The notes under the pieces are model-generated. The model saw only the letters and a list, made by a program, of their open reading frames with translations. It was not told where the DNA came from and did no database searches. Shown here one piece after another: positions 42,690 through 52,639 of a stretch of 64,000 bases of DNA. Both the position numbers and the translations under genes were made by a program. The stretch lies in the NCBI GenBank assembly GCA_963575745.1, contig CAUYUJ010015310.1, positions 75,974-139,973 on the forward strand. The letters run 5' to 3'. Origin of the DNA: Prorocentrum cordatum (taxonomy: Eukaryota > Sar > Dinophyceae > Prorocentrales > Prorocentraceae). The first letter of the stretch is position 1, and each line of letters begins with the position of its first letter.

Positions 42690-43018
42690 TGCGTTAGCGC
42701 CGGGACGCCCGGGACACCCGGGACACCCTGGACACCGCCCAGCCCAATTGGGACACTTCCCGGCCACCAGCGGACGGGAAACGGACTTTCGCTCCTACTG
42801 ACACCCGGGACACCCGGGACACCGTCCGGCCCAACTGGGACACCTCCCAGCCACCGGCGGACGGGAACGGACTTTCGCTCCTACTTCGGCCTAGCTACAG
42901 GAGGATCACGCGCAGCTTCGCCTCGCCCGCACGCACGGCACGAACACGGAACCGAAACCGATTTCCCGGTGGGGGGGGTCTCCGTTTCACTGCGATTTAA
43001 CCCCCCAACTTCCGAGAT
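42690..43018. repeat. GGGACACC duplication followed by module G, copy 2
   Basis: 42700-42801 and 42803-42885 are two copies of GGGACACCCGGGACACC ... GGCCACC/AGCCACC ... GCGGACGGGAA ... ACGGACTTTCGCTCCTAC. Module G follows at 42905-43018 (GCAGCTTCGCCTCGCCCGCA ... ACCCCCCAACTTCCGAG). Confidence 0.8.
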
Positions 43019-43044
43019 ATATATATATATATATATATATATTG
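43018..43044. repeat. (AT)n microsatellite
   Basis: About 13 TA dinucleotides. 43045-43227 shows no gene. Confidence 0.95.
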
Positions 43045-43227
43045 AGAGAGCGAAGTTAGTAAGTTCGCTAATGTCTATGCTATTGCACGAAAATTTGGTC
43101 GTCGCATCGCGTTTCCCCCATGTACTCCCCCAAAATCACATGCCCTAGCTGTGTTTTGTTTCTGGATCCCGCATTCAGGATAATATGATCCACATTCGCG
43201 CGTGAACGCACTCTGTGTGCGTGTTTC

Positions 43228-43272
43228 TTCCCAGCCCTCTTGCGTTGGGTTCTCGTTTTAAATAGAGCACTG
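43228..43272 (+). repeat. Module B hairpin, copy 4
   Basis: Stem CCCAGC/GTTGGG (one G-T pair) with loop CCTCTTGC, then TTCTCGTTTTAAATAGAGCA. Pyrimidines follow at 43280-43326, then a ~100 bp minisatellite unrelated in sequence to the 90 bp one. Outer end of the left arm of the first giant inverted repeat. Confidence 0.82.
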
Positions 43273-43329
43273 CTCGCGCGTCTCCTTCCCACCCCTTCCC
43301 GTCCCTCCCTCTCTTCCCCCCTGCCTTTG

Positions 43330-45165
43330 ACCTCGCCATCTTTGGGGGGCTGCGATCGGTGAAACTGTCGCCACTTTCGAGGCCTGCTGGAGGGCCCAGC
43401 ACAGTGGGTACCCACGCGGATTATTAGACCTCGCCATCCTTGGGGGGCTGCGATCTGTGAAATTGTCGCCACTTTCGACGCTTGCTGGGGGGGCCAGCAC
43501 AGTGGGTACCCACGCGGATTCAAACTAGACCTCGCCATCCCTGGGGGGCTGCGATCTGCGAAACTGTCGCCACTTTCGAGGCCTGCTGGGGGGGCCAGCA
43601 CAGTGGGTACCCACGCGGATTCAAACTAGACCTCGCCATCCCTGGGGGGCTGCGATCTGCGAAACTGTCGCCACTTTCGAGGCCTGCTGGGGGGCCCAGC
43701 ACAGTGGGTACCCACCGCGGACTCAAGTTAGACCTCGCCATCCCTGGGGGTTTCTGCGATCTGCGAAACTGCTGCCATTTTGGAGGCCTGCTGGGGGGCC
43801 CAGCACAGTGGGTACCCACCGAGGACTCAAACTAGACCTTGCCATCCCTGGGGGGCTGCGATCTGTGAAACTGCCGCCACTTTCGAGGGTTGCTGATGGG
43901 CCCAGCACAGTGGGTACCCACCGCATATTCAAACTAGACCTCGCCATCCCTGGGGGGCTGCGATCTGTGAAGATGTCGCAACTTCCGAGGCCTGCTGAGG
44001 GGCCCAGCACAGTGGGTACCCACCGCAGATTCAAATTAGACCTGGCCATCCCTGGGGGGCTGCGATTTGTGAAACTGTCGCCACTTTCGAGGGCTGCTGA
44101 GGGGCACAGCACAGTGGGTACCCACGGCGGACTCCAATGAGATCTCGCCATCCCCGGGGGGCTGCGATCTGTGAAACTGTCGCCACGTTCGAGGGTTGCT
44201 GAGGGGCCCAGCACAGTGGGTACCCACCGCAGATTCAAGCTAGACCTCGCCATCCCCGGGGGGCTGCGATCTGTGGAACTGTCGCCACGTTCGAGGGTTG
44301 CTGAGGGGCCCAGCACAGTGGGTACCCACCGCAGATTCAAACTAGACCTCGCCATCCCTGGGGGGCTGCGATCTGTGAAACGGTCGCCACTTTCGAGGGC
44401 TGCTGAGGGGCCCAGCACACTGGGTATCCACCGCAGATTCAAATTTGACCTCGCCATCCCTGGGGGGCTGCGATCGGTGAAACTGTCGCCACTTCCGAGG
44501 GCTGCTGAGGGGCCCAGCACAGTGGGTACCCACCGCAGATTCAAATTTGACCTCGCCATCCCTGGGGGGCTGCGATCTGCGAAACTGTCGCCACTTTCGA
44601 GGCTTGCTGAGGGGCCCAGCACAGTGGGTACCCACCGAGGACTCAAATGAGACCTCGCCATCCCTGGGGGGCTACGATCGGTGAAACTGTCGCCACTTTC
44701 GAGGGCTGCTGAGGGGCACAGCACAGTGGGTACCCACCGCAGATTCAAATTAGACCTCGCCATCCCTGGGGGGGGCTGCGATCGGTGAAACTGTCGCCAC
44801 TTCCGAGGGCTTCTGAGGGGCCCAGCACAGTGGGTACCCACCGCAGATTCAAATTTGACCTCGCCATCCCTGGGGGGCTGCGATCTGCGAAACTGTCGTC
44901 ACTTTCGAGGCTTGCTGAGGGGCCCAGCACAGTGGGTACCCACCGAGGACTCAAATGAGACCTCGCCATCCCTGGGGGGCTGCGATCGGTGAAACTGTCG
45001 CCACTTTCGAGGGCTGCTGAGGGGCACAGCACAGTGGGTACCCACCGCAGATTCAACTTAGACCTCGCCATCCCTGGGGGGGGCTGCGATCGGTGAAACT
45101 GTCGCCACTTTCGAGGGCTGCTGGGGGGCACAGCACAGTGGGTACCCACCGCAGACTCAAATTAG
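43330..45165. repeat. ~100 bp minisatellite, about 18 units
   Basis: Units read GGGGGGCTGCGATCTGTGAA, ACTGTCGCCACTTTCGAGG, GCCCAGCACAGTGGGTACCC and CTCGCCATCCCTG. The commonest unit is 102 bp, so the minus strand shows a 372-codon frame of a ~34-residue repeat, which I do not call a gene. The core CAGCACAGTGGGTACCCAC has partial dyad symmetry (GTGGGTACCCAC). Confidence 0.95.
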
Positions 45166-45542
45166 ACGCAGCTTTCGCCCTTGTTCTCCTCCTGCAGTCA
45201 CCTTCCCTCTGCTGCTGCCGTGCTGATGGTTTGGCTTCCCGCACGTTTTTCTCTTGCTCTGCGTTCCCGACTCCCCATGTCCTCTTCGAGCCTGTAGCTG
45301 TCGCCCCTGGTTCTTGTATGGTTCTCCTGCGCATCATGCCATAGGCGCGTGTCCCGAGCAGCTTACACATCAAGTTCATTGCCCATGCAAGTGTCGGCCA
45401 AATCCTCGTTTCCATTGACACAAATGGGGGGTTGGGTACGTCCCAGGGTAATGTGTTACGAAGCTTTACAATAATGCAGCGCAGTATAAATGAGCGAAAG
45501 CATCTTGAAACTGCGACGCTCGGTTGCACATCATTTGCATAG

Positions 45543-45562
45543 GCCGTAGTTTAGGCTCAAGC
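45543..45562 (+). other. DinoSL spliced-leader relic with a 3-base deletion
   Basis: GCCGTAGTTTAGGCTCAAG: matches CCGTAG plus TTTTGGCTCAAG after loss of CCA and one T to A change. It is followed by CGGTTTGGGCAAGG, which may be a decayed second leader (CCATTTTGGCTCAAG), the tandem pattern expected from repeated retroposition of trans-spliced mRNA. The second copy is less certain. Confidence 0.65.
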
Positions 45563-45641
45563 GGTTTGGGCAAGGCTTCCACGCGGTGCCATAAACGCCT
45601 ACCGACAGAAAAAAGGCAGAGCGAGTGCCAAGAGTGATACG

Positions 45642-46760
45642 ATGGCGATCAAGAGTGCGGAGTTGCAGCCCGATGCGCCTGTTGTTTTCCCTTGTTCGAG
45701 GACGCGTGCGAGATCGCCAGGAATATTGATTGCTTCGGGGTGGAGAAGATACGCTCCAAATGTATGTTGGTGCGCACGGAGCACGGGCATGGAGATGGTG
45801 CTATGCCAAGCGAAGTTTTGGATTTGATGGCGCAGACCTTCAGGGGTGGTCTCAAACATCTGGTCCTCATGGATCCTTCGTACATGAAGCTCCCACCACT
45901 GGGCGCACCTGGGTCTGAGAAGATCAAGACGCCCAGTTTTTTTAATTAAGGCAAGATTACGCAGGCCAGTTGCCGCCAAATGATTGCGAGGCGAAGCTCG
46001 CAATCTAAACTTGAGGGCGCACGAACATGGGATTGCGACGCTTCAACGCAGAAGCTCCAGTGCCCACGGCAAAGCCATAACGACCTGATCAATTATCCCA
46101 TGAGGTAGTTTGCAAGTGAAGAGAGCGCCTGAGACGCAGCACGATGACGCAAAGGCCTGCGATGAGGGCATCGAATAGAAGGTGTTACGATCTGAGCGTG
46201 TCAAGTAGTGCCCTTGGGCCGGCAACCTGGCGCAAGAAGCTGGCAATGCTGGTCAGCTGATTGCGCGGTGCGAGAGTCGCGTGAGCCTGATGTTCAAGAC
46301 CGCGTGCATTGCGAACCGCCGCCATATTGGCGGCGCCGCCGCTTGGGAGAAGGTCGTCAAAGGGGCTACTCGCGCGGGCTTTCTCTATCCTGGTGAGGTG
46401 GCTTGGGCCAGTGCAATATGCGGGGGAATTGTCTGGCGGCCTCGCCAACCCAATATCCCTGAACGAGCTGCGCGACTTCTCGCGGCAGTTGACCACCCAG
46501 TGCGCGGTCGCTGGCACCATGGCGAAGTCTCTCGCCGACGTGCAGATCAAGCGCGATGGGGCTGTTGCGACTTTCAAGCTCGCACGCCTTAAGGCCATGA
46601 CGCACGCGACGGGCAAGTGCTGCAGGGGTGGCCAACATATGTTTTTGAAGCCAGGCGACGCGACCGCCTTGCCAGGTGATGCGAAGTGTATTATTGCAGT
46701 GATTGCTCATCATTTTTTCCTGAAGGCGCGGCACCTCGCAACAATTACCCTGTGACGTAC
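45642..46760 (+). pseudogene. Decayed SL-tagged retrocopy of an unknown protein
   Basis: Begins 80 bases after an SL relic. ATG at 45642 opens MAIKSAELQPDAPVVF; after a frame change near 45690 it reads FEDACEIARNIDCFGVEKI, MLVRTEHGHGDGAMPSEVLD, MAQTFRGGLKHLVLMDPSY and MKLPPLGAPGSEK. Stops then accumulate (45940-46270). A later frame has SLMFKTACIANRRHIGGAAA and ATRAGFLYPGEVAWASAI, and after another shift near 46400 it has NPISLNELRDFSRQLTTQCA and GTMAKSLADVQIKRD. It fills the spacer of giant inverted repeat 1. The family is not recognised. The sequence looks protein-derived because the fragments keep normal composition in a single direction. Confidence 0.5.
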
Positions 46761-46834
46761 CCAACCCATTTGTATCAATGGAAACGAGGAGTTGGCCGAA
46801 ACTTGTATGGACAATCAACTTGATGTGTAAGCTA

Positions 46835-48460
46835 CTTGCGAGGCGTCACTGTGCTGGGCCCCGCCAGCAGGCCTCGAAAGTGGCGACAGTTTCACAGGTC
46901 GCAACCCCCAGGGACGGCCAGGTCTAATTTGAATCTGCGTGTGGCATCACTGTGCTGGGCCCCCCAGCAGCCCTCGAACGCGGCGACAGTTTCTCAGATC
47001 GCAGCCCCCCAGGGATGGCGAGGTCTAACTTGAATCCGCCGTGGGTACCCACTGTGCTGGCCCCCCCAGCAGGCCTCGAAAGTGGCGAGGTCTCATTTGA
47101 GCCCGCCGCGGGTGCAGACTGTGCTGGGATGGCGCGGTCCCATTTGAGTCAGCCGCGGGTGCCCACTGTGCTGGGCCCCCCCCAGCAGCCCTCGAACGTG
47201 GCGACAGTTTCTCAGATCGCAGCCCCCCAGGGATGGCGAGGTCTCATTTGAATCCGCCGCGGATGCAGACTGTGCTGGGCCCCCCAGCAGGCCTCGAACG
47301 TGGCGGCAGTTTCGCAGATCGCAGCCCCCCATGGATGGCGAGGTCTCATTTGAGTCCGCCGCGGGTGCAGAATGTGCTGGGCCCCCCAGCAGGCCTCGAA
47401 AGTGGCGACAGTTTCGCAGATCGCAGCCCCCCAGGGATGGCGAGGTGCCATTTGAGTCCGCCGCGGGTGCAGACTGTGCTGGGCCCCCCAGCAGGCTTCG
47501 AAAGTGGCGACAGTTTCACAGATCGCAGCCCCCCAGGGATGGCGAGGTCCCATTTGAGTCCGCCGCAGGTGCAGACTGTGCTGGGCCCCCCAACAGGCTT
47601 CGAAACTGGCGACGGTTTCACAGATCGCAGCCCACCAGGGATGGCGAGGTCTAATTTGGGTCCGCCGCTGGTGCAGACTGTGCTGGGCCCCCCAGCAGCC
47701 TTCGGAAGTGGCGACAGTTTCGCAGATCGCAGCCCCCCAGGGATGGCGAGGTTTAATCGGAGTCCCCGTAAGGCGTCACTGTGCTGGGCCCCCCAGCAGA
47801 CCTCGAAAGTGGCGACAGTTTCACAGATCGCAGCCCCCCAGGGACGGCGAGGTTTAATCTGAGTCCCCGTAAGACGTCACTCCGCTGGGCCCCCCAGCAG
47901 ACCTCGAAAGTGGCGACGGTTTCACAAATCGCAGCCCCCCAGGAATGGCGAGGTGTAATCTGAGTCCCCGTAGGACGTCACTCCGCTGGGCCCCCCAGCA
48001 GCCCTCAAAAGTGGCGACAGTTTCGCAGATCGCAGCCCCCCAGGGGTGGCGAGGTTTAATCTGAGCCCCGTAAGACGCGACCCCGCTGGGCCCCCCAGCA
48101 GACCTCGAAAGTGGCGACAGTTTCACAGATCGCAGCCCCCCAGGGATGGCGAGGTCTAATCTGAGTCCCCGTAAGACGTCACTGTGCTGGGCCCCCCAGC
48201 AGCCCTCGAAAGTGGCGACAGTTTCACAGATCGCAGCCCCCCAGGGATGGCGTGGTCTAATATGAGTCCCCGTAAGACGTCACTCCGCTGGGCCCCCCAG
48301 CAGACCTCGAAAGTGGCGACGATTTCACAGATCGCAGCCCCCCAGGAACGGCGAGGTCTAATCTGAGTCTCCGTAGGACGTCACTCCGCTGAACCCCCCA
48401 GCAGCCCTCGAAAGTGGCGCCAGTTTCACAGATCGCAGCCCCCCAGGGATGGCGAGGGGC
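46835..48460. repeat. ~100 bp minisatellite, inverted array, about 16 units
   Basis: Same unit as 43330-45165 on the other strand: CACTGTGCTGGGCCCCCCAG, CTCGAAAGTGGCGACAGTTT and GATCGCAGCCCCCCAGGGAT. From about 47750 the linker switches from GTCCGCCGCGGGTGCAG to GTCCCCGTAAGACGTCAC, so the array has two sub-families. Confidence 0.95.
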
Positions 48461-48474
48461 AAGCGACGTAAAAG

Positions 48475-48645
48475 GCAAGAGAGAAGAGGAGGACCGAATT
48501 TGAGAGGTGAAGGGAAGCAAGAGAGAAGAGGAGGAGCGAAGAGAGGAGAAGGGATGCAAGAGAAAAGAGGAGGAGGAGGAGGAGGAGGAGGAGAAGGGAG
48601 GAGAGGAGAGGGACGGGAAGGAGGAGGAGGGAAGACGCGACCGCA
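48475..48645. repeat. AGG-rich purine tract
   Basis: Counterpart of the pyrimidine run at 43280-43326 on the other strand, but longer and richer in GAGGAGGAG. Confidence 0.9.
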
Positions 48646-48650
48646 GTGCT

Positions 48651-48687
48651 CTATTCAAAACGAGTACCCAACGCAGGAGGGTTGGGA
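48651..48687 (-). repeat. Module B hairpin, copy 5, inverted
   Basis: On the minus strand TTCCCAACCCTCCTGCGTTG then GGTACTCGTTTTGAATAGAG. The stem is CCCAAC/GTTGGG, with A-T where copy 4 has G-T, so the pair is kept. Outer end of the right arm. Confidence 0.82.
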
Positions 48688-48719
48688 ATAAAGGGGCCAC
48701 GGCAGACGCGGTCGCCTGC

Positions 48720-49035
48720 GGACCCATCGCGGGGTTGACTGACGCTCGGGCAGTTCATTGCACGTTCAGCAGGCCCGACGAGCGCGCGCGCTGCAGCTCG
48801 GGCGCGAAGGGGTGCACCGCGGCGGGCGCGTGGTCGAACTAGCCAGGCAAGCTAGGCGCAAGGGTTTCGAGGCCGACGCCAGGTTCTGCCTGGCGAACGA
48901 TACTTGGAGAGCGTTCGAGTTCGTCGGCGCCAACGCCGGCGGCGCGAAGCTGCCCGTGAACGGCGAGGCCGCGATTCACGCAGTGGATGACTTTGTGATG
49001 GGGAAGTTCATATCGGGCACGGCGAAGACGGACAG
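48720..49035 (+). CDS. Candidate exon of an unknown protein
   Basis: Frame with GC-rich third positions: VVELARQARRKGFEADARF, CLANDTWRAFEFVGANAGG, KLPVNGEAAIHAVDDFVMGK and FISGTAKTDR. Composition changes abruptly after GGACAG|GTTTGCG at 49035, which would be a standard GT donor; the following bases (CCCTCTCGTCTCACGTC) look intronic. The 5' limit is unclear and no partner exon is found. Product unknown. Confidence 0.35.
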
Positions 49036-51984
49036 GTTTGCGTTCTCGTCGCGAACATGCATTTACTGCGCAAGCCCCCTCAGCGGTTTCGTTCATCTCG
49101 CCCTCTCGTCTCACGTCTCCAACCCAACTCCTCCATGTCACACATCCTCTTCGTTGTGTCCCCGGGGAACGATTGACAGGTTCGCTGGCCACAGCGCCCT
49201 CGAGCGCGCCGACGGGCAGTGAGAGGCAGCCCGCTGAAAAGTTTGGGCCCCGAGCAGCGAGGCCCGGCATTGGAAGTCAGCTCGGGCCAGAATGCCCCCC
49301 CGAATCAAAAGCGAGCAGGGGCGACGCTACAGCGCCGCCTCGGGGGACGCGCCGCAGCGGCGTTCAGGGGGGAAGCCGGGCGTGCAACATTGCGCCGACA
49401 GGATGCGCTAACGCGCGATGCCTGTTGAGGCCATCCTGGGGTCTTGGGCCTGGGGTCATAGATTAAACGCGGGGCACGTTGGAGTCGCGGTGCAAAACAG
49501 ACCGCGCGAGAAACTTGAAAAACGGCCGGGGCCAATGCGGGTTCGGAGCGTAGCAGAACGCGCGCAGGAGGACACATGTTCTGGCCCCCTTCGGCGCTCA
49601 TTTTCGCGAACGACCCGGGTGAAACGTTTAGCCCCTTCGGGCCCTGAGCCCGCGCCTAGATCCGCCCTACTGGCGTCGCGCTGCGCACGAGCCCCGACCA
49701 GGTCAAATTCACGTGCGCGCCGCCGCGCATGATTTACAGCATGGCCCCGTCATCCTGGGCTTTCAGGGTCGTCGTCGGATCGTCATGGGTCGTCCTCGAA
49801 TGGTCCGTGGGTTTTGTTCGGGTCACGAGGTGGTCTCAGGGTGAAACTGGCGCTGCATCGGGGTGTTATTGTCGATTCGGGGCCATCCGCGCAGTCATGG
49901 GGTCAACTGGGGATCATGCTGGTTTCGTCTCAGGGTGCATCTTGGGGCCATCACGGGGTCGCGGGGTCGCATTGGCGCCCGGGGCGGGGTCGAGACACAG
50001 ACTCTTAGATTCGAGCTAACCGAAGGACAGACGGGGCGGGGGGGCCGCGGCGGCGTGGCGCAGGCGAAGGCGCGCCCGGGCCAGGCGACGGCGCAGCGGA
50101 TCCGGCCCCCCCGCGAGGTGCAGCCGGCGCGCCCGCCAGGCGGCGGGGGGGCAGCGACGGCGCCGGCGGAGCTGGCGCGCGAGGTGCGAGCTCCGGAGCG
50201 GGCCCCAGCAACCCCGCCGAAGCGCTGTCGCCAGAGGGGCGGCGCCTGGAGCGCCCCGAGCCGGCCAGCCCACAGAAGTCCAAGCGCCGCTTCCCTGGGC
50301 TTCCAATCTTCGTAAAACATTGAATATCGAGAACCATTTTGGGAGATCATCGGTCTTGATGGGCTTTCCGCCCCAACGGCGAAGCCGCCTTGGACCGAAA
50401 TCGTGGATCCAGAGGGCCCAAGGTTTTAGATCGAGGATCATTAGATCCCCAATGGAGAATCGAACGTGCGGGACTCTCTAGAAATGTGCAAGGCCAACAG
50501 GATAAGTTGCTCGATTATGGTTCGTTCGACATCGCGCCCCTCATCACGTCGCACGCGTTGCAAATCGCCTGAGCAGACCGTCTCATTTCTTATTAGAGCG
50601 AAGAGGCTGAACGGTATGGCGCTGTCCACGGGTGCGCGGGTTGAGTGGGATTCCTCGGCGCGGATCCATTTTGATTTGCGTTGGTTTCGTCGTCGTCGTC
50701 GTCGTCGCCGCGCGACCAGCCCTGCGACCCGCCCGCGGCCGCGCCCCGCCCCGGGATCCGCAAACGATCCGCCCGCTTCTCACCCCCGCTTCATGGGCGT
50801 CTTTTCCGCGCAACACCGCGCGCCTACCTTCCTCTTCAATTTGTTAGTCTGTCTCAAAAACTTTGTCGATGTATGCCGCGGCGTCTCCGAGACGCGGCTT
50901 CAAACATCTGACCATGTTTTCGAGACAGAGTAGACGAGATGGAGCAGGAGAGGCTAGCAATGTTGCGCGGAAGAGACGCCCGTGAAACGCGCGTGGATCG
51001 CGGGCGGGTTGCAAAGGGTCGCGGGCAGGTCACGCAGCGGGTCGCGAGGCGGTTCGCGGGCGGGTTGCCCGGCAGTGCCCTGGACGACGACAACGACGCA
51101 ACGACAGCACCGATAATCCGCGCCGCAGAGCCCATTGAAACCGCGCGCCCAGGGACTGTGTCAAACCTCTCGGCACCCCCGCTCTGATGGGGGCGATTAA
51201 TGTTGGGTATTTGTGCGCATGCGCGCGCAACTAATAAGAGTGGCTCTCGTCAAGTGGCTTGACCCCAAGCAGAGTGGCTCAAGTGTGCATTGGTTGAGGA
51301 TGGGGGACCCACCCAATATTATCGGACATTCGCGCTTCCCCAACACGGTCGGCGTCTTCGATCATGATCGAGGGGCATCACCCGCATCTCGAGGATCCGC
51401 ATTAAAAACGAGGATCGGAAGACGAGGGTTCTGGCAGGCACCGCAGCCAGAGCGACCGGGCTGGACGGGGCTCGGGGGCGACGCGGGAGCCTGGGCGGCG
51501 CTCCGGGGGCCCTCCGACGAGGCGCCAAGGCGGCAGCGGCCGCTCGGGGTCGGAGCGAACGCCGGGGCGACGCGGCGGCGCAGCCGCAACCGCAGCCGCC
51601 AGCGCCGCGGCCGCGACGCCGCGCGCCGCGCCCCCCCCGCGGGCGGGCGCGCCCGCCCGCTCTGCCAGCAGGACCGCCGGCGGGGCCGCCAGCGGCGGGA
51701 CCAGCAGCGGGGCCAGCAACGGAGCCAAACGCGGGGCCGCGGCTCGCGGCGCCGGAACCCGAGGACGGGCGAGGAGACCGACGCATCGGGCGCGCTGTTG
51801 GCGGCCGCTGCCCCTCCATCGACGCTCTCTCAGCAGCGATTCGGGCAATCGGGCCGGGCGAAGCTGCAGCGGCGGCGGCGGCGGCGGCAGCGGCCGGGCC
51901 AGGCGGCGGCAGCGACGACCGCCGCGCGGCGCCCGCCGCTGCGGAGCCGCCGGCACCGGCACCGGAAGGGCGACGGCCCTGACT
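49036..51984. other. GC-rich region without a recognised gene
   Basis: 49230-49420 and 49740-50000 have no convincing frame (GGGGTC-type repeats near 49830-49985). 50030-50290 and 51410-51985 are very GC-rich with Ala/Gly/Pro/Arg frames in all phases. CGTCGTCGTCGTCGTC occurs near 50690. 50940-51190 has repeated CGCGGGCGGGTTGC-type text. I see no gene I would defend. Confidence 0.4.
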
Positions 51985-52150
51985 ATCCGGCAACCACAGA
52001 AAACGAAGTTTAAGTTTAGCCTAAGTACTGCACCTTAACTTAGAATGAACTTACCTTAGTTTGTACTTATTTTACTCAGTTTGAACTTAACTTAGACTTA
52101 GATTTGAACTTAGATTGTACTTAAATCGTACTTAGTTTGTACATAGTTTC
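51985..52150. repeat. Foldback element, partial copy
   Basis: Starts with CCGGCAACCACAGAAAACG, the end sequence of the 63428-63690 element, and continues with ACTTAGTTTGTACTTA-type repeats (CCTTAGTTTGTACTTATTTT, GATTGTACTTAAATCGTAC). It follows a GC-rich block, as the 63.7 kb end does. Confidence 0.7.
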
Positions 52151-52239
52151 TGGCCTGGTATGGGTGTGGCGTTTCGCAGATCATTTCAATGACCACTTCT
52201 ATCAGCGCTTGTTCAAAACCATGGCGCACGTTGGTCCGC

Positions 52240-52545
52240 CCATGGCTTCCCCTAACTTCCCGACAGGGTCTCCCATGCGGTCTGGCCATAGGGTCCCCCA
52301 TAGAATAGGGCCCCCCATATTCGGTCCCCATATTGTCCCCCGCACGTAAGCCACATAGGGTTCCGCCCAGAAGGTCCCCCCATAAGGTATCCCCCATGGA
52401 GTCACCCTGTAGGGTCACCCCGTAAGGGTCACTCCCATAGGGCCGGTCCAATATATGGTCCCTCCCACAGGCTCTCCCCAGGGCCCCCCACAGAGTCGGT
52501 CCATCAAAGGGTCCCCCACAGAGTAGGGTTTCCCCATGGGGTCTC
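52240..52545. repeat. GGGTCCCCCATAGGG degenerate repeat upstream of the 52.6 kb gene
   Basis: Units like GGGTCCCCCATAGAATAGGG and GGGTCACCCCGTAAGGGTCA of 12-20 bp. It ends exactly where the SL relic begins, so any promoter of this gene would lie in or before it. No TATA-like or TTTT box stands out. Confidence 0.7.
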
Positions 52546-52547
52546 CC

Positions 52548-52568
52548 CCGTAGCCTTCCTGGCTCAAG
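52548..52568 (+). other. DinoSL spliced-leader relic upstream of the 52.6 kb gene
   Basis: CCGTAGCCTTCCTGGCTC then AAG; 18 of 21 bases match DinoSL. The next bases, CCGTTTCGGGC, resemble a second decayed leader copy starting at its CCATTTTGGC. Lies 71 bases before the ATG, so the gene probably descends from a retroposed mRNA. Confidence 0.75.
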
Positions 52569-52639
52569 CCGTTTCGGGCGCCCCGATCAGGCACTCAGTT
52601 GTGCGAGCAGATCTTCCCACGCACTTCGACCTGCCAGTG

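Larger units (their letters stand above)
43228..45450 (+). repeat. Giant inverted repeat 1, left arm
   Basis: Composed of module B, pyrimidine tract, ~100 bp minisatellite (43330-45165), about 190 bp not found in the other arm, and an inner block at 45357-45450 (AGCTTACACATCAAGTTCAT, TCCTCGTTTCCATTGACACA, GTTGGGTACGTCCCAGGGTA). The inner block is matched, inverted, at 46741-46830. The spacer is about 1.3 kb. Confidence 0.82.
46741..48687 (-). repeat. Giant inverted repeat 1, right arm
   Basis: Mirror of 43228-45450: inner block 46741-46830 (on the minus strand AGCTTACACATCAAGTTGAT, GGTTGGGTACGTCACAGGG), minisatellite 46835-48460, AGG-rich tract 48475-48640 and module B inverted at 48651-48687. 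The inner blocks translate alike on their sense strands (LVSIDTNG, LGTSQGN), with mostly conservative differences, so they may come from a duplicated coding segment. Confidence 0.82.

Noticed and set aside
43723-44841. 372-codon minus-strand frame of a ~34-residue repeat
   Set aside because: 102 bp minisatellite; the inverted array at 47 kb is open on the other strand in the same way, so frame is not conserved by function as far as can be seen.
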